The position numbers and the translations under genes were made by a program. From Clostridium sp. (GTDB lineage Bacteria > Bacillota > Clostridia > Clostridiales > Clostridiaceae), in assembly GCF_018372875.1 (NCBI RefSeq), contig NZ_JAHAIF010000001.1:62001-126000 (forward strand): DNA of 64,000 nt. Reading direction: 5' to 3'. Position 1 is the stretch's first letter, and the number at the start of each line of letters is the position of its first letter. Positions 1 through 7,980 of the stretch are shown piece by piece. Under the pieces are notes generated by a model. That model saw nothing but the letters and a program-made list of their open reading frames with translations. It was not told the origin of the DNA and searched no databases.

Positions 1-505
1 AGCAACTATTAAAGTGAAAGACTATGGTACTATAGTAGCTGAATTATATCCTCAATATGCTCCTAATACAGTAAATAATTTTATTTCTCTTGCAAACAAT
101 GGATTTTATGATGGTATTACCTTTCATAGGATAGTTAAAGACTTTGTTATACAAGGTGGAGATCCTGATGGTAATGGTACTGGAGGTCCAGGTTATTCAA
201 TAAGAGGGGAGTTTAAGGGAAATGGATATAAGTATAATACACTTGAACACGATGAGGGTGTATTATCTATGGCTAGAGCAAAAGATAAGGATAGTGGAGG
301 TAGTCAGTTCTTTATAGTGACTAAAAAGGCTAGTAATTTAGATGGAAGTTATGCAGGTTTTGGTAAGGTTATAGAAGGATTAGACATAGTTCACAAAATA
401 GAAAATGCTGAAGTATCAGGTGAAACTCCTAAAAAAGAAATAGTTATAGAAGAAATAAGAGTTGATACTAAAGGTGCTAATTATCCAGAGCCAGAAAAGT
501 TATAA
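1..505 (+). CDS. Peptidyl-prolyl cis-trans isomerase, cyclophilin type (5' end cut by window)
   Basis: Cyclophilin-fold prolyl isomerase, which speeds folding at X-Pro bonds. The open frame runs in from the window edge, and residues before the first possible GTG (position 14) still fit the family's opening beta strand, so the true start lies upstream. Family landmarks are NTVNNFISL, the catalytic stretch FHRIVKDFVIQGGDP, and GGSQFFIV near the middle. The visible 167 residues are close to the length of a single-domain bacterial enzyme. No signal peptide can be judged because the N-terminus is missing. The fold call is secure; the substrate is unknown. Confidence 0.93.
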   Translation, partial: ATIKVKDYGTIVAELYPQYAPNTVNNFISLANNGFYDGITFHRIVKDFVIQGGDPDGNGTGGPGYSIRGEFKGNGYKYNTLEHDEGVLSMARAKDKDSGGSQFFIVTKKASNLDGSYAGFGKVIEGLDIVHKIENAEVSGETPKKEIVIEEIRVDTKGANYPEPEKL

Positions 506-564
506 TATTCACCTCATAAATTTCATGATTATTTCAAATAATATTTATGAGGAGTGTGATATTT

Positions 565-702
565 ATGAAGGCTGATAAGAGAACAAATAATGGTCTACAA
601 AAAGGACAAAGAAGACAAAAGCTACATGAAGATCAAAACAATGTAGGAAATGAAAATGAACCATCATTTTTTGAGAATCATAATGGTGAGCAATTGAAAT
701 AA
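565..702 (+). CDS. Small hydrophilic protein of 45 residues, unknown function
   Basis: A short gene with a good ribosome binding site (GAGGAG, about 9 bases before ATG) and a terminator directly after its stop. The product is very polar, rich in Lys, Gln, Asn and Glu, with the basic run KGQRRQKLHED and no hydrophobic segment. It has no resemblance I recognise. It sits 59 bases after the cyclophilin gene and could be co-transcribed with it. The coding call rests on start-site quality and position rather than homology. Confidence 0.6.
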   Translation: MKADKRTNNGLQKGQRRQKLHEDQNNVGNENEPSFFENHNGEQLK

Positions 703-710
703 TTTATAAA

Positions 711-758
711 GAAGCTGTTGTAAAGTAAATAACTATTTTACAATAGCTTCTTTGTTTT
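711..758. terminator. Rho-independent terminator between convergent genes
   Basis: Stem 711-724 pairs with 737-750 (GAAGCTGTTG with CAATAGCTTC, one G-U), followed by TTTGTTTT on the plus strand and preceded by an A-rich stretch. It can serve both the small ORF on the left and ytaF on the right, whose stop codon overlaps its edge. Confidence 0.8.
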
Positions 759-1380
759 AGATAATTTTACTTATAGCTAAAACCATAAGTATTGCCCCTG
801 AAAGCCAGGATAAATTGATATTTGATTTTTCAACTAATTTTTTACCAATAAAGCTACCCAATATAACAGCAAGAAAACCTATCAAGAAACATAATAAAAT
901 AGTTTGTATATATCCACCACCTGCTAAACTACTACCAAATCCAACAGCTAAGCTATCAAATGAAAGGGCAATAGCAAGATAAAGAGATTCTTTAACTGAT
1001 AATTCTTTTGATTTATCAAGGTCAGCCTTTGTTTCATCAGCATAAACTTGTAATATAAAATTAAAGTCAAATAATCTAAAGGTAAAGGATTTTTCTTTAT
1101 TTAAGTGCTTTTGAATATAGGTTTTAAATAAGCTTTCGAATAATCTATATATACCTAAAATCATTAGTATAGAGAAACTTAAAGCTATAGGAAGTGTTCC
1201 TGGTAAAAAGTCTTTTATTAATCCACCAACAAATAATGAGATTCCTAAAATTATAGAACCAACAATACTAATGACGATAGAGGAAATGATAGGAATTTTT
1301 ATTTTATTGCTTCCATATGCCATACTAGCAACAAAAGCATCTATACAAATTGAAGAAACTAATAATAATGATTCTATCAT
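757..1380 (-). CDS. ytaF: Sporulation membrane protein YtaF (MntP-like fold)
   Basis: Integral membrane protein of 207 residues with about six hydrophobic segments in two halves, related to the MntP manganese-exporter family. The centre carries the YtaF signature: FNFILQVYADETKAD followed by the second repeat AIALSFDSLAVGFGSSLAGG, which mirrors the N-terminal SSICIDAFVASMAYG. Asp residues inside both repeat helices are typical of the family. In Bacillus the gene is expressed during sporulation, but its transported substrate is not firmly established. The start is supported by GAGGT upstream. It stands alone between a convergent neighbour and a separate phosphatase gene. Confidence 0.9.
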   Translation of the reverse strand: MIESLLLVSSICIDAFVASMAYGSNKIKIPIISSIVISIVGSIILGISLFVGGLIKDFLPGTLPIALSFSILMILGIYRLFESLFKTYIQKHLNKEKSFTFRLFDFNFILQVYADETKADLDKSKELSVKESLYLAIALSFDSLAVGFGSSLAGGGYIQTILLCFLIGFLAVILGSFIGKKLVEKSNINLSWLSGAILMVLAISKII

Positions 1381-1455
1381 AGATATACCTCGACAAATTT
1401 CTAGTTATTAGTATATATATGAATAAAATATTACTTTAGTTACAAGAAGAACTCC

Positions 1456-2367
1456 CTAATTTTTAGGAAGTTCTGTAGTTAATGTATATGGAGTTATATT
1501 ATTTTGCTTAATCCAATGGCTCCAAGTTGTTTTGAAATTATCATTATTTTCTTTGGTATATCTATAGAAGTTTCTTAGGAATAAAACTCTTTTACTTTCA
1601 TCTCCTGGTTTAAATAAATTAAAACCACCTAATAAAAACTGTCTGTTTATAATATCATCTAAACTTACATTTTTTGAGTTTTTAATCATATCAAAGAGTG
1701 ACATAAAGGTTGTTGTTCTTCCAATGCCTTCTTTACAATGAAAGTGAAGCCAATAATTATCAGGTAAATGCGTAACAAACTTTACAAATTGATCTACAGA
1801 TTCATCAGTAGGTCTATCACCATCAGTTACCGCTATTCTTAAATATCTTACATTATTTGATGAAACTAGCTTACTTTCATTTTCAACAACTGTTGGTATT
1901 AATGTATGCTTTCCATTGTCTAAAGTAAGGGATTTGCCAAAAGGTATTTCAGTTAATTGCTTAGCTTCCTTAGTTATAACTTCTTTATAATTAAGTCCAG
2001 CATTAGCTTTATCCCCAGGACCATACCAACTTACAGCATTACCATTAATAAATCCATGTGATTCTTGTCTTAAATCTATATCCCAAAATTCATTTTTTGT
2101 ATTAATATTCTTTTTTAAGTTTAAGAAGGAGAGTGAAGTAAATTGAGAACTACCTGATATATTTAAATTTTCAAGTCCTGTAGTATTTCCACCGCCTTTT
2201 ATAACATTAGATAAATCAGTAGTTTTCCTAAAGTTATGTGGAAGGGAGTCTGTATTTTCAAAATCAAGGGATAAAGAGACTTGTTCTACTTCTTGGGCAG
2301 TAATAGATAATGGCGATAATAAAGAAAATATTAGAATTGAAGATATAATCTTTAAATATTTTTTCAT
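1456..2367 (-). CDS. Secreted phytase-like protein tyrosine phosphatase
   Basis: A 303-residue cysteine phosphatase of the PTP-like phytase group (relatives of Selenomonas PhyAsr), which removes phosphate from inositol phosphates or related substrates. A Sec signal peptide covers about residues 1-24, ending SITA-QE, so the enzyme acts outside the membrane. The P-loop HCKEGIGRTT contains nucleophile Cys211 and Arg217; the acid loop is TDGDRPTDE around Asp182. The early motif SGSSQFTSLSFLNL is also family-typical. No lipobox or wall anchor is visible. The true substrate (phytate, other inositol phosphates, phosphotyrosine) cannot be read from sequence. Monocistronic, divergent from the HAD gene. 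Confidence 0.88.
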   Translation of the reverse strand: MKKYLKIISSILIFSLLSPLSITAQEVEQVSLSLDFENTDSLPHNFRKTTDLSNVIKGGGNTTGLENLNISGSSQFTSLSFLNLKKNINTKNEFWDIDLRQESHGFINGNAVSWYGPGDKANAGLNYKEVITKEAKQLTEIPFGKSLTLDNGKHTLIPTVVENESKLVSSNNVRYLRIAVTDGDRPTDESVDQFVKFVTHLPDNYWLHFHCKEGIGRTTTFMSLFDMIKNSKNVSLDDIINRQFLLGGFNLFKPGDESKRVLFLRNFYRYTKENNDNFKTTWSHWIKQNNITPYTLTTELPKN

Positions 2368-2484
2368 AGTAATTACCCACTTTCTCTTTATAAAATCTAT
2401 ATTTAGTATTCCATAACATGTGAAAAATTATGATATAATTACATAGAATATTAAGGTTAATGAATAAACGGAGGATGGAAATTG

Positions 2485-3291
2485 ATGTACAAGATTATAG
2501 CATTAGATATGGATGGAACTTTATTAAACGATGATAAGATTATTACAGAGATGACTAAAAAAGCACTTCAATCAGCAAGGGAAAAAGGGGTAAAGGTTGT
2601 ACTAGCTTCTGGAAGACCTATAGATGGATTAAGAAGATATTTAGAAGAATTAGGGTTAGTAGATGATAATGAATATGTATTAAGCTACAATGGGTGTTTA
2701 GTTCAAGAAACTAAGAGTGAAAAAATAATTTCAGAAAAAGGACTAAAGGGAAGTGATCTTCACTATATTTATAATTTTGCAAGGGAGTTTGGCGTTAATA
2801 TACATGCCTTTTCTCCAACAAGAGGGTTAATAACTCCTAAAAACAGTAAATATACTGAAGTAGAAGCTGACATTAATAAGATAGATATAAATATATGTGA
2901 CTTTGATGAAATATCAAAAGATGAAAGCATTATAAAAATAATGCTTATAGATGAACCAGAGGTATTAGATAAGGCAATAGCAAAACTTCCAAAAGAAGTT
3001 GGAGAAAAATATAATTTAGCAAAGAGTACTCCATATTTTTTTGAAATAATAAATAAAGAGTCTAATAAAGGATTAGGTTTAAAAGCATTAGCAGATTATT
3101 TAAATGTTGATAAAGATGAAATAATAGCTGTAGGAGATGCAGGTAATGATTTGGATATGATTGAGTTTGCAGGACTTGGAGTAGCTATGGAAAATGGGCA
3201 TAGTAATGTAAAGGAAGCGGCAAACTATATAACAAAGAGCAATAACGAAGATGGTATTGCTGAAGTTGTTAGAAAATTTATTTTAAAATAG
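2485..3291 (+). CDS. Cof-type HAD-superfamily sugar/nucleotide phosphatase
   Basis: Cytosolic HAD phosphatase of about 268 residues. Motif I is DMDGTLL at the N-terminus, motif II is the Ser/Thr in VLASGRP, and the Mg-binding motif IV is VGDAGNDLDMIEFAG. The middle cap domain has the C2B form of the Cof subfamily, whose members dephosphorylate sugar phosphates, flavin mononucleotide or pyridoxal phosphate. The specific substrate is unknown. A TTG three bases-in-frame upstream (2482) could also start it; I prefer the ATG. GGAGG precedes it. It heads a same-direction run with the siroheme protein 19 bases downstream. Confidence 0.9.
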   Translation: MYKIIALDMDGTLLNDDKIITEMTKKALQSAREKGVKVVLASGRPIDGLRRYLEELGLVDDNEYVLSYNGCLVQETKSEKIISEKGLKGSDLHYIYNFAREFGVNIHAFSPTRGLITPKNSKYTEVEADINKIDINICDFDEISKDESIIKIMLIDEPEVLDKAIAKLPKEVGEKYNLAKSTPYFFEIINKESNKGLGLKALADYLNVDKDEIIAVGDAGNDLDMIEFAGLGVAMENGHSNVKEAANYITKSNNEDGIAEVVRKFILK

Positions 3292-3310
3292 AATATTAAG
3301 AGGTGAGAAG

Positions 3311-3964
3311 GTGCCTAATAATTATGGTAATCTACAAAAGATTTATAATGGTAAAAGAAAATATGGTATAACACCACATATTCCTGGAGGATTTATTTTG
3401 CCTGAAACTTTAGAGAAAATAGCAAGGGTTGCTAAAAAATACAATGGAGTACTTAAGATAACATCAGGTCAAAGAATATTAATAACAAACCTTGAAGAAA
3501 ATGATTTGGAAAATATCTGGATGGAACTTGGGATGGAGCCAGCAGTTAAGGAACAAAACTCTGTTAAAAATGTAGAGATATGTCCAGCTGGATTTTGTAA
3601 AAGGTCTAAGTTTAATACTATAGGAACTGGAATGAAGCTGTCTAATAAATACCAATGGATGAGTATGCCTTGCAGAAGTAAGATAGGGGTAGCCGGGTGT
3701 AGAAATGCCTGTGGAGGTGTCTATAGTAAAGATGTAGGGATAATAGCTGATAAAGATGGATTTATAGTTACAGCCGGAGGTTCAGCAGGTTATAATCCTA
3801 GAATAGCGGATATAATAGCAGATAAAGTTGATGAAAAGAGAGCTTTAGAAATAGTAGACAATATATTTAACTATTATATAGAAAATGCAGAAATGGGAGA
3901 GAAGTTAGGCTTTTTTATTGATAGAATAGGAGTAGAAGAATTTAAGAAAAGTGTTTTGATATAG
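3311..3964 (+). CDS. Small siroheme/[4Fe-4S] sulfite or nitrite reductase-like protein
   Basis: A 217-residue single-unit member of the sulfite/nitrite reductase family. The N-terminal half is the ferredoxin-like half domain (GITPHIPGGFILPETL, KITSGQRILIT). The C-terminal half carries cluster ligands CPAGFC and GCRNAC. The first pair is C-X4-C, one residue shorter than the C-X5-C of classical sulfite reductases and of AsrC in this window; the second is the usual C-X3-C. It has no extra ferredoxin domain and resembles low-molecular-weight assimilatory-type reductases. The substrate and electron donor are unknown. GTG start with a GAGGTGAGAAG site. It follows the HAD gene and precedes a GNAT gene by 14 bases. 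Confidence 0.82.
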   Translation: MPNNYGNLQKIYNGKRKYGITPHIPGGFILPETLEKIARVAKKYNGVLKITSGQRILITNLEENDLENIWMELGMEPAVKEQNSVKNVEICPAGFCKRSKFNTIGTGMKLSNKYQWMSMPCRSKIGVAGCRNACGGVYSKDVGIIADKDGFIVTAGGSAGYNPRIADIIADKVDEKRALEIVDNIFNYYIENAEMGEKLGFFIDRIGVEEFKKSVLI

Positions 3965-3978
3965 AACTGGAGAGAAAT

Positions 3979-4533
3979 ATGATTAAGAGAATTATTTTAA
4001 AGAGGAAAGATGGTAAGATAATACAAGGAATATTAAAGAAACTTGATGAATCATATATTAATAAGATTATGAAATTTCAAGATGAAATTGTTGAAGGACT
4101 AGAGAATAAAGAGTTATATTTTCCAAGTAAAGAGGAAGAATTCTTAGAGTTTATATCTAATAAAGGAAATATAATTGGATGTGTTACTGAAGATGATGAT
4201 CTTATAGCTATAGGTGTATATTGCAAATTAGGCTATGATGAGAATAACTATGGTTATGATATTGGAATTAATGGAGAGGAACTATTAAAGGTAGGACAAA
4301 TTGAATCAACATTAGTAAAAGAAAGCTTTAGAGGAAATAAGCTACAGAAGATAATATGTGAGTTACTAGAAGATATTGCAAAAGAAAATGGCACCTTAAT
4401 TATGAGTGCTACTGCTTCACCGTATAATCCATATAGTGTAAATACATTTTTAGATTTAGGATATGAAATAGCTAAAGATAAAATTAAGTATGGTGGATTA
4501 AGAAGGTATGTATTGGTGAAGAGATTTAGTTAG
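3979..4533 (+). CDS. GNAT-family N-acetyltransferase
   Basis: An acetyl-CoA-dependent acyltransferase-like protein of 184 residues. The C-terminal half contains the acetyl-CoA binding region ESTLVKESFRGNKLQ, an amphipathic helix ICELLEDIAKENG, and the typical ending NPYSVNTFLDLGYEI. The N-terminal 70 residues are less conserved and probably form the acceptor side. I cannot infer its acceptor (amine, peptide N-terminus or small molecule). It lies 14 bases after the siroheme protein and 14 before the permease, so it probably belongs to one transcript. Confidence 0.82.
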   Translation: MIKRIILKRKDGKIIQGILKKLDESYINKIMKFQDEIVEGLENKELYFPSKEEEFLEFISNKGNIIGCVTEDDDLIAIGVYCKLGYDENNYGYDIGINGEELLKVGQIESTLVKESFRGNKLQKIICELLEDIAKENGTLIMSATASPYNPYSVNTFLDLGYEIAKDKIKYGGLRRYVLVKRFS

Positions 4534-4547
4534 ATGGAGATGATAAA

Positions 4548-5684
4548 GTGAGTAATATGAAAGATCCAAAATTCAAATCTAATTTGTTATTAGCCACTTA
4601 TGTAGTTGTACTAGCCTTTATATTTATAAATATTAAATCTGTAGGAAACGTATTTGGTTCTACAATGGCAATGTTAAAGCCATTTTTAATAGCTATATGT
4701 ATAGCTTTTGTGCTTAATATACCAATGAAGTTTTACGAAGAGAAGGTTTTAGATAAGGTTATAAAGCAACCTAAAAAGCGTAGACCTTTTGCAATAATAT
4801 TAACTATTATTACTATAATAGCAATTATTGTTGGGTTAGTACTATTTATAATACCTCAACTTGTAGAAAGTGGATCAACTTTAGTAAAGAACATACCTGA
4901 TTATGTTAAAACACTAGAAATGTTTATGGCAGAACATTTCAGTAAAACTGAAGTTTTTGATGAACTTTGGAATCAGGTTTTATCTATGGGAGAAAATATA
5001 ATAAAAGTCGTTGGACAGGTTACAGGAAGTCTTGTTAGTCAAGTAGTTGATATTACTGTTGGTGTGACATCAACAATAATAAACTTCTTTATGGGAACAT
5101 TAATAGCTATATATATACTTTTAAGTAAAGAGAAGTTAGGAATACAAGCAAAGAAAATGCTTTATGCATTTTTTGATAGGGGTAAGGCAGATAAGGTTAT
5201 GGAGGTAGCTAGTATATCTAATAATAAATTTTCTAAGTTTATAACAGGTCAATGTATTGAGGCTGTTATATTGGGGGGATTATGTTTTATTGGGATGACT
5301 ATCTTTAGCATGCCATATGCATTACTTGTGAGTACAATAATAGGTGTAACAGCATTAGTGCCTATATTTGGAGCATTAATAGGTACAATACCTGCTGCAT
5401 TTATAATTTTCATGGTTGAACCAATGACAGCAGTATGGTTTATAATTCTTATAGTGGTAATTCAACAGATAGAGGGAAATTTGATTTATCCTATGGTTGT
5501 TGGAAATTCTATTGGATTATCTGCAATTTGGGTATTACTTGCTATTACAGTAGGTGGAAGTACATTTGGAATTTTAGGTATATTAATAGGAATTCCTTTA
5601 TTTGGAGTATTGTATACTTTACTTTCAACTATAACTAATAGTAAGTTAAAGGAAAAGAACATAAAGGTGGAAGACATAGATTAG
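4548..5684 (+). CDS. AI-2E family transporter (UPF0118/PerM)
   Basis: Multi-pass membrane protein of 378 residues with about eight hydrophobic segments and a large loop between segments 2 and 3 (roughly residues 75-165), the usual AI-2E layout. The C-terminal half holds the family core, including VPIFGALIGTIPAAF and QQIEGNLIYPMVVG. Family members export varied small molecules or ions, for example a sodium/proton exchanger and the AI-2 exporter TqsA, so the substrate is open. GTG start supported by GGAG eight bases upstream. It is the last gene of the 2.5-5.7 kb run and is followed by a terminator. Confidence 0.92.
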   Translation: MSNMKDPKFKSNLLLATYVVVLAFIFINIKSVGNVFGSTMAMLKPFLIAICIAFVLNIPMKFYEEKVLDKVIKQPKKRRPFAIILTIITIIAIIVGLVLFIIPQLVESGSTLVKNIPDYVKTLEMFMAEHFSKTEVFDELWNQVLSMGENIIKVVGQVTGSLVSQVVDITVGVTSTIINFFMGTLIAIYILLSKEKLGIQAKKMLYAFFDRGKADKVMEVASISNNKFSKFITGQCIEAVILGGLCFIGMTIFSMPYALLVSTIIGVTALVPIFGALIGTIPAAFIIFMVEPMTAVWFIILIVVIQQIEGNLIYPMVVGNSIGLSAIWVLLAITVGGSTFGILGILIGIPLFGVLYTLLSTITNSKLKEKNIKVEDID

Positions 5685-5706
5685 ATACAAGATAAGAATG
5701 GTAATA

Positions 5707-5740
5707 AAGAGACTCTGCAGTTTTGCAGGGTTTCTTTTTT
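5707..5740 (+). terminator. Rho-independent terminator after AI-2E transporter gene
   Basis: CTCTGCA pairs with TGCAGGG around a four-base loop (stem about 5710-5735), followed by a run of six T. Confidence 0.8.
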
Positions 5741-5808
5741 AACCCTAGGAAAGTATAAAATTTTAATTTGTTATAAATCAAAGGTATTATTAAAATTTCA
5801 TATTAAAG

Positions 5809-5830
5809 AGATATCCACTCTGCTTTTTTG
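5809..5830. repeat. Possible solo end of the window's palindromic repeat family
   Basis: ATATCCACTCTGCTTT at 5811 matches the right end of the repeat copy at 31389-31471 (ATATCCACCCTGCTTT) at all but one base. No left end or central part is present, so this is at most a remnant. The rest of 5741-5906 is AT-rich with nothing I can assign. Confidence 0.35.
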
Positions 5831-5906
5831 TTAATTAATCATTATTAGATTAATTATTTCTGGAAACAATAGTATTGGAATATTTTTTGAAGAGGTTGGA
5901 AACCAA

Positions 5907-6212
5907 TTGTTGAGGACAATTGCAAAAAGAGACAATGGTTGTGATGAACTGTGCTCTGTTATACCTCAAATAGGCGATAGTATTATAAATGATTTTAACA
6001 GTTTAAAAGAAAGAATTGAAAAGTATAGTTGTAAACTAAATTTTAATGAAGAAGATATAGAAGATATTTATATTAATCATTTAAACAGCGATATTTTAAA
6101 GTTATATAAATATTTAACTAAGGAATGGATAGTTTATATGAAATATATTGAAAAAGAATATCCATTCCTATATAGCTTTGATTTAAAGAACATTCCTTTT
6201 AAGCAATGTTAG
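5907..6212 (+). CDS. Hypothetical protein of about 101 residues
   Basis: A charged, largely helical protein with no signal peptide or membrane segment and no motif I recognise. The frame is open from 5835 but has no ATG; the most likely start is TTG at 5907 or 5910, behind GAGGTTGG. Codon use looks like neighbouring genes and the frame ends four bases into the convergent patatin gene, a tight arrangement that favours a real gene. Two Cys lie close together near the start (GCDELC) and one is the final residue. No function is proposed. Confidence 0.55.
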   Translation: MLRTIAKRDNGCDELCSVIPQIGDSIINDFNSLKERIEKYSCKLNFNEEDIEDIYINHLNSDILKLYKYLTKEWIVYMKYIEKEYPFLYSFDLKNIPFKQC

Positions 6213-7051
6213 TTAAATAATTCTTTAATTTTATCAAGATTTTCTATAGCCATTTTATAGCCGTTATTATATCCCTCTCTTAATTTATTAACATCTTTTT
6301 CGAAGCTTTCAATAGATTGTTCTAAGGTAGGTCTTATGATTACGGCTTTTCCTTGAGCTTCTAATTCCTCACAAAAACGAATAGTTTCATTATAATGATT
6401 ATGTCTAGTTAATAAGGGTTCTTTTAAATTTGGATATTTCTTTCTAAATAGCTTTGAAACTATTATATTTCCCTTACTAAGGTTTTTTCTATATTCTTTT
6501 GGTCTTGTAAGTACTATTAAATGTTTTTCATTGCCATCATCAATAGCTTTCCTTATGGGAACAGGGTCACATATACCCCCATCATAGTAATAACTATTAT
6601 TAATTTTAATTGCAGGAAAGAATAATGGAATAGCACAAGTAGCCCTTAAAATTGAACATTTATCATCTAATTCTTTTCCATCAAAGTATTCAGTCTTACC
6701 AGTTATAGCATTGGTAACACCAACTAATACTTTTCCTTCATATTTTTGATAAGTTTCCATATCAAAAGGAGATAGTTTATTTGGAATTTCTCCATAAACA
6801 AAATCTAGTCCAAAAAGGCTTTTACATTTTAGAAAATTTCTTAGTCCCAAATATCGCTTATCATTTCTATATGTCATAAGTATATCAAGGTTTCTTTTCT
6901 TTTGTTTTGATATATATGATACCCCATTTGTAATACCAGCAGAAACCCCTATGCAATAAGGAAACATAATATTATTATCTAATAAAGCGTCCATTACTCC
7001 TGCGCTAAATATAGGTCTAAAGGTACCACCTTCCAAAATTAAACTTGGCAT
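6209..7051 (-). CDS. Patatin-like phospholipase
   Basis: Cytosolic serine hydrolase of the bacterial patatin family (YjjU/RssA type), 280 residues. The glycine-rich oxyanion region is LEGGTFRPIFSAGV, the nucleophile is Ser37 in GVSAG, and the catalytic Asp is Asp157 in DGG; this Ser-Asp dyad is complete. Family members cleave lipid acyl esters. No signal peptide. A strong GGAGG precedes the ATG. It appears to be its own unit, convergent with the 101-residue ORF. Confidence 0.9.
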   Translation of the reverse strand: MPSLILEGGTFRPIFSAGVMDALLDNNIMFPYCIGVSAGITNGVSYISKQKKRNLDILMTYRNDKRYLGLRNFLKCKSLFGLDFVYGEIPNKLSPFDMETYQKYEGKVLVGVTNAITGKTEYFDGKELDDKCSILRATCAIPLFFPAIKINNSYYYDGGICDPVPIRKAIDDGNEKHLIVLTRPKEYRKNLSKGNIIVSKLFRKKYPNLKEPLLTRHNHYNETIRFCEELEAQGKAVIIRPTLEQSIESFEKDVNKLREGYNNGYKMAIENLDKIKELFN

Positions 7052-7123
7052 AACTCCTCCTTAAGTGTAAAAAAATTCAATACAGGAATTATATACTTTT
7101 TTTTACATCAAATCAATGTGTGA

Positions 7124-7158
7124 GCAAAATAAAAGCTATCTAGGTAAACTAGATAGCT
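7124..7158 (-). terminator. Terminator of the CBM9-like gene
   Basis: Perfect 10-bp stem AGCTATCTAG / CTAGATAGCT (7134-7143 with 7149-7158), followed on the minus strand by TTTTATTTT. Confidence 0.85.
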
Positions 7159-7164
7159 GTAAAA

Positions 7165-7803
7165 TTATTCAAAAACTATTTCCTTAAAGAATTGAGGTAC
7201 ATGGAATGCAGGTTCTGGAACTGTGATTTCTGCCCATGTTCCAAAGTGAGGAGTAGTTGTTTTGTCTCCACACTTAGTAAAGTTTCCTTTTATAACTTTA
7301 CCTGATTTAGCTTCAAAACTTGGGAAAAAGGCCTTTATAAAATCAAAAGGTATTTTATATTCTATAGTCCAAGGTTTAAAGTTATCAAAGTCGTTAATGT
7401 TTTCATCATTAACATCTGCTTTTATTTCAAAATAATTAGGATTTATATAATCCATACAATGTCTTACTGGTGGTTTGTGGTCTAATTGAAGTAAAAGGTT
7501 CCCCCTAGCAGTTATTTCAAAGTTAAAATATCTTTTATCCTTTTCAGGTTCAGGTAAGAAAAAGAATTCTACACAGCTATCATGCCATGAAGGTCCATTA
7601 AATTCTTTAACTTCAATTCTAACTTTTTCTTCACAAGAGGTAAATTTTACTCTTATTTCTTCATTTGTGTAACAAAGTTGAACTTTTGTTTTAGGCATAT
7701 ATCCAGTAGTGTCCCATGGATAATTATTAATATTGATAGCTTCAATATTATCCCAAGTGCTCGGCTCAAATTTTTCTGAATTAACCTTTTTTATAACGTA
7801 CAT
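7165..7803 (-). CDS. Carbohydrate-binding family 9-like protein
   Basis: A 212-residue beta-sandwich protein of the CBM9-like superfamily. Matching features are the N-terminal WDNIEAININNYPW, the core WHDSCVEFFFLPEPEKDKRYFNFEITARGNLLL, summarised here as WHDSCVEFFF plus YFNFEI, and the C-terminal FGTWAEITVPEPAFHVPQFF region. There is no signal peptide and no catalytic domain, so it is a stand-alone intracellular member whose ligand is unknown. An AGGGGGA site supports the start. It has its own terminator. Proteins like this are usually annotated only by fold. Confidence 0.85.
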   Translation of the reverse strand: MYVIKKVNSEKFEPSTWDNIEAININNYPWDTTGYMPKTKVQLCYTNEEIRVKFTSCEEKVRIEVKEFNGPSWHDSCVEFFFLPEPEKDKRYFNFEITARGNLLLQLDHKPPVRHCMDYINPNYFEIKADVNDENINDFDNFKPWTIEYKIPFDFIKAFFPSFEAKSGKVIKGNFTKCGDKTTTPHFGTWAEITVPEPAFHVPQFFKEIVFE

Positions 7804-7980
7804 AAAAACAATCCCCCTAAAAACACCAAAATAAAATTGTATTATAAGGAAATTATACCAATAAAATAAATATAATAATAGTGTTTATGTAAAGCTAGGT
7901 TAATTAATTGGTTAATAGTGAACAGTTAAATCAATATTTAGGGAACAATATATTTAAACAATTCACTATTAACACAAATC

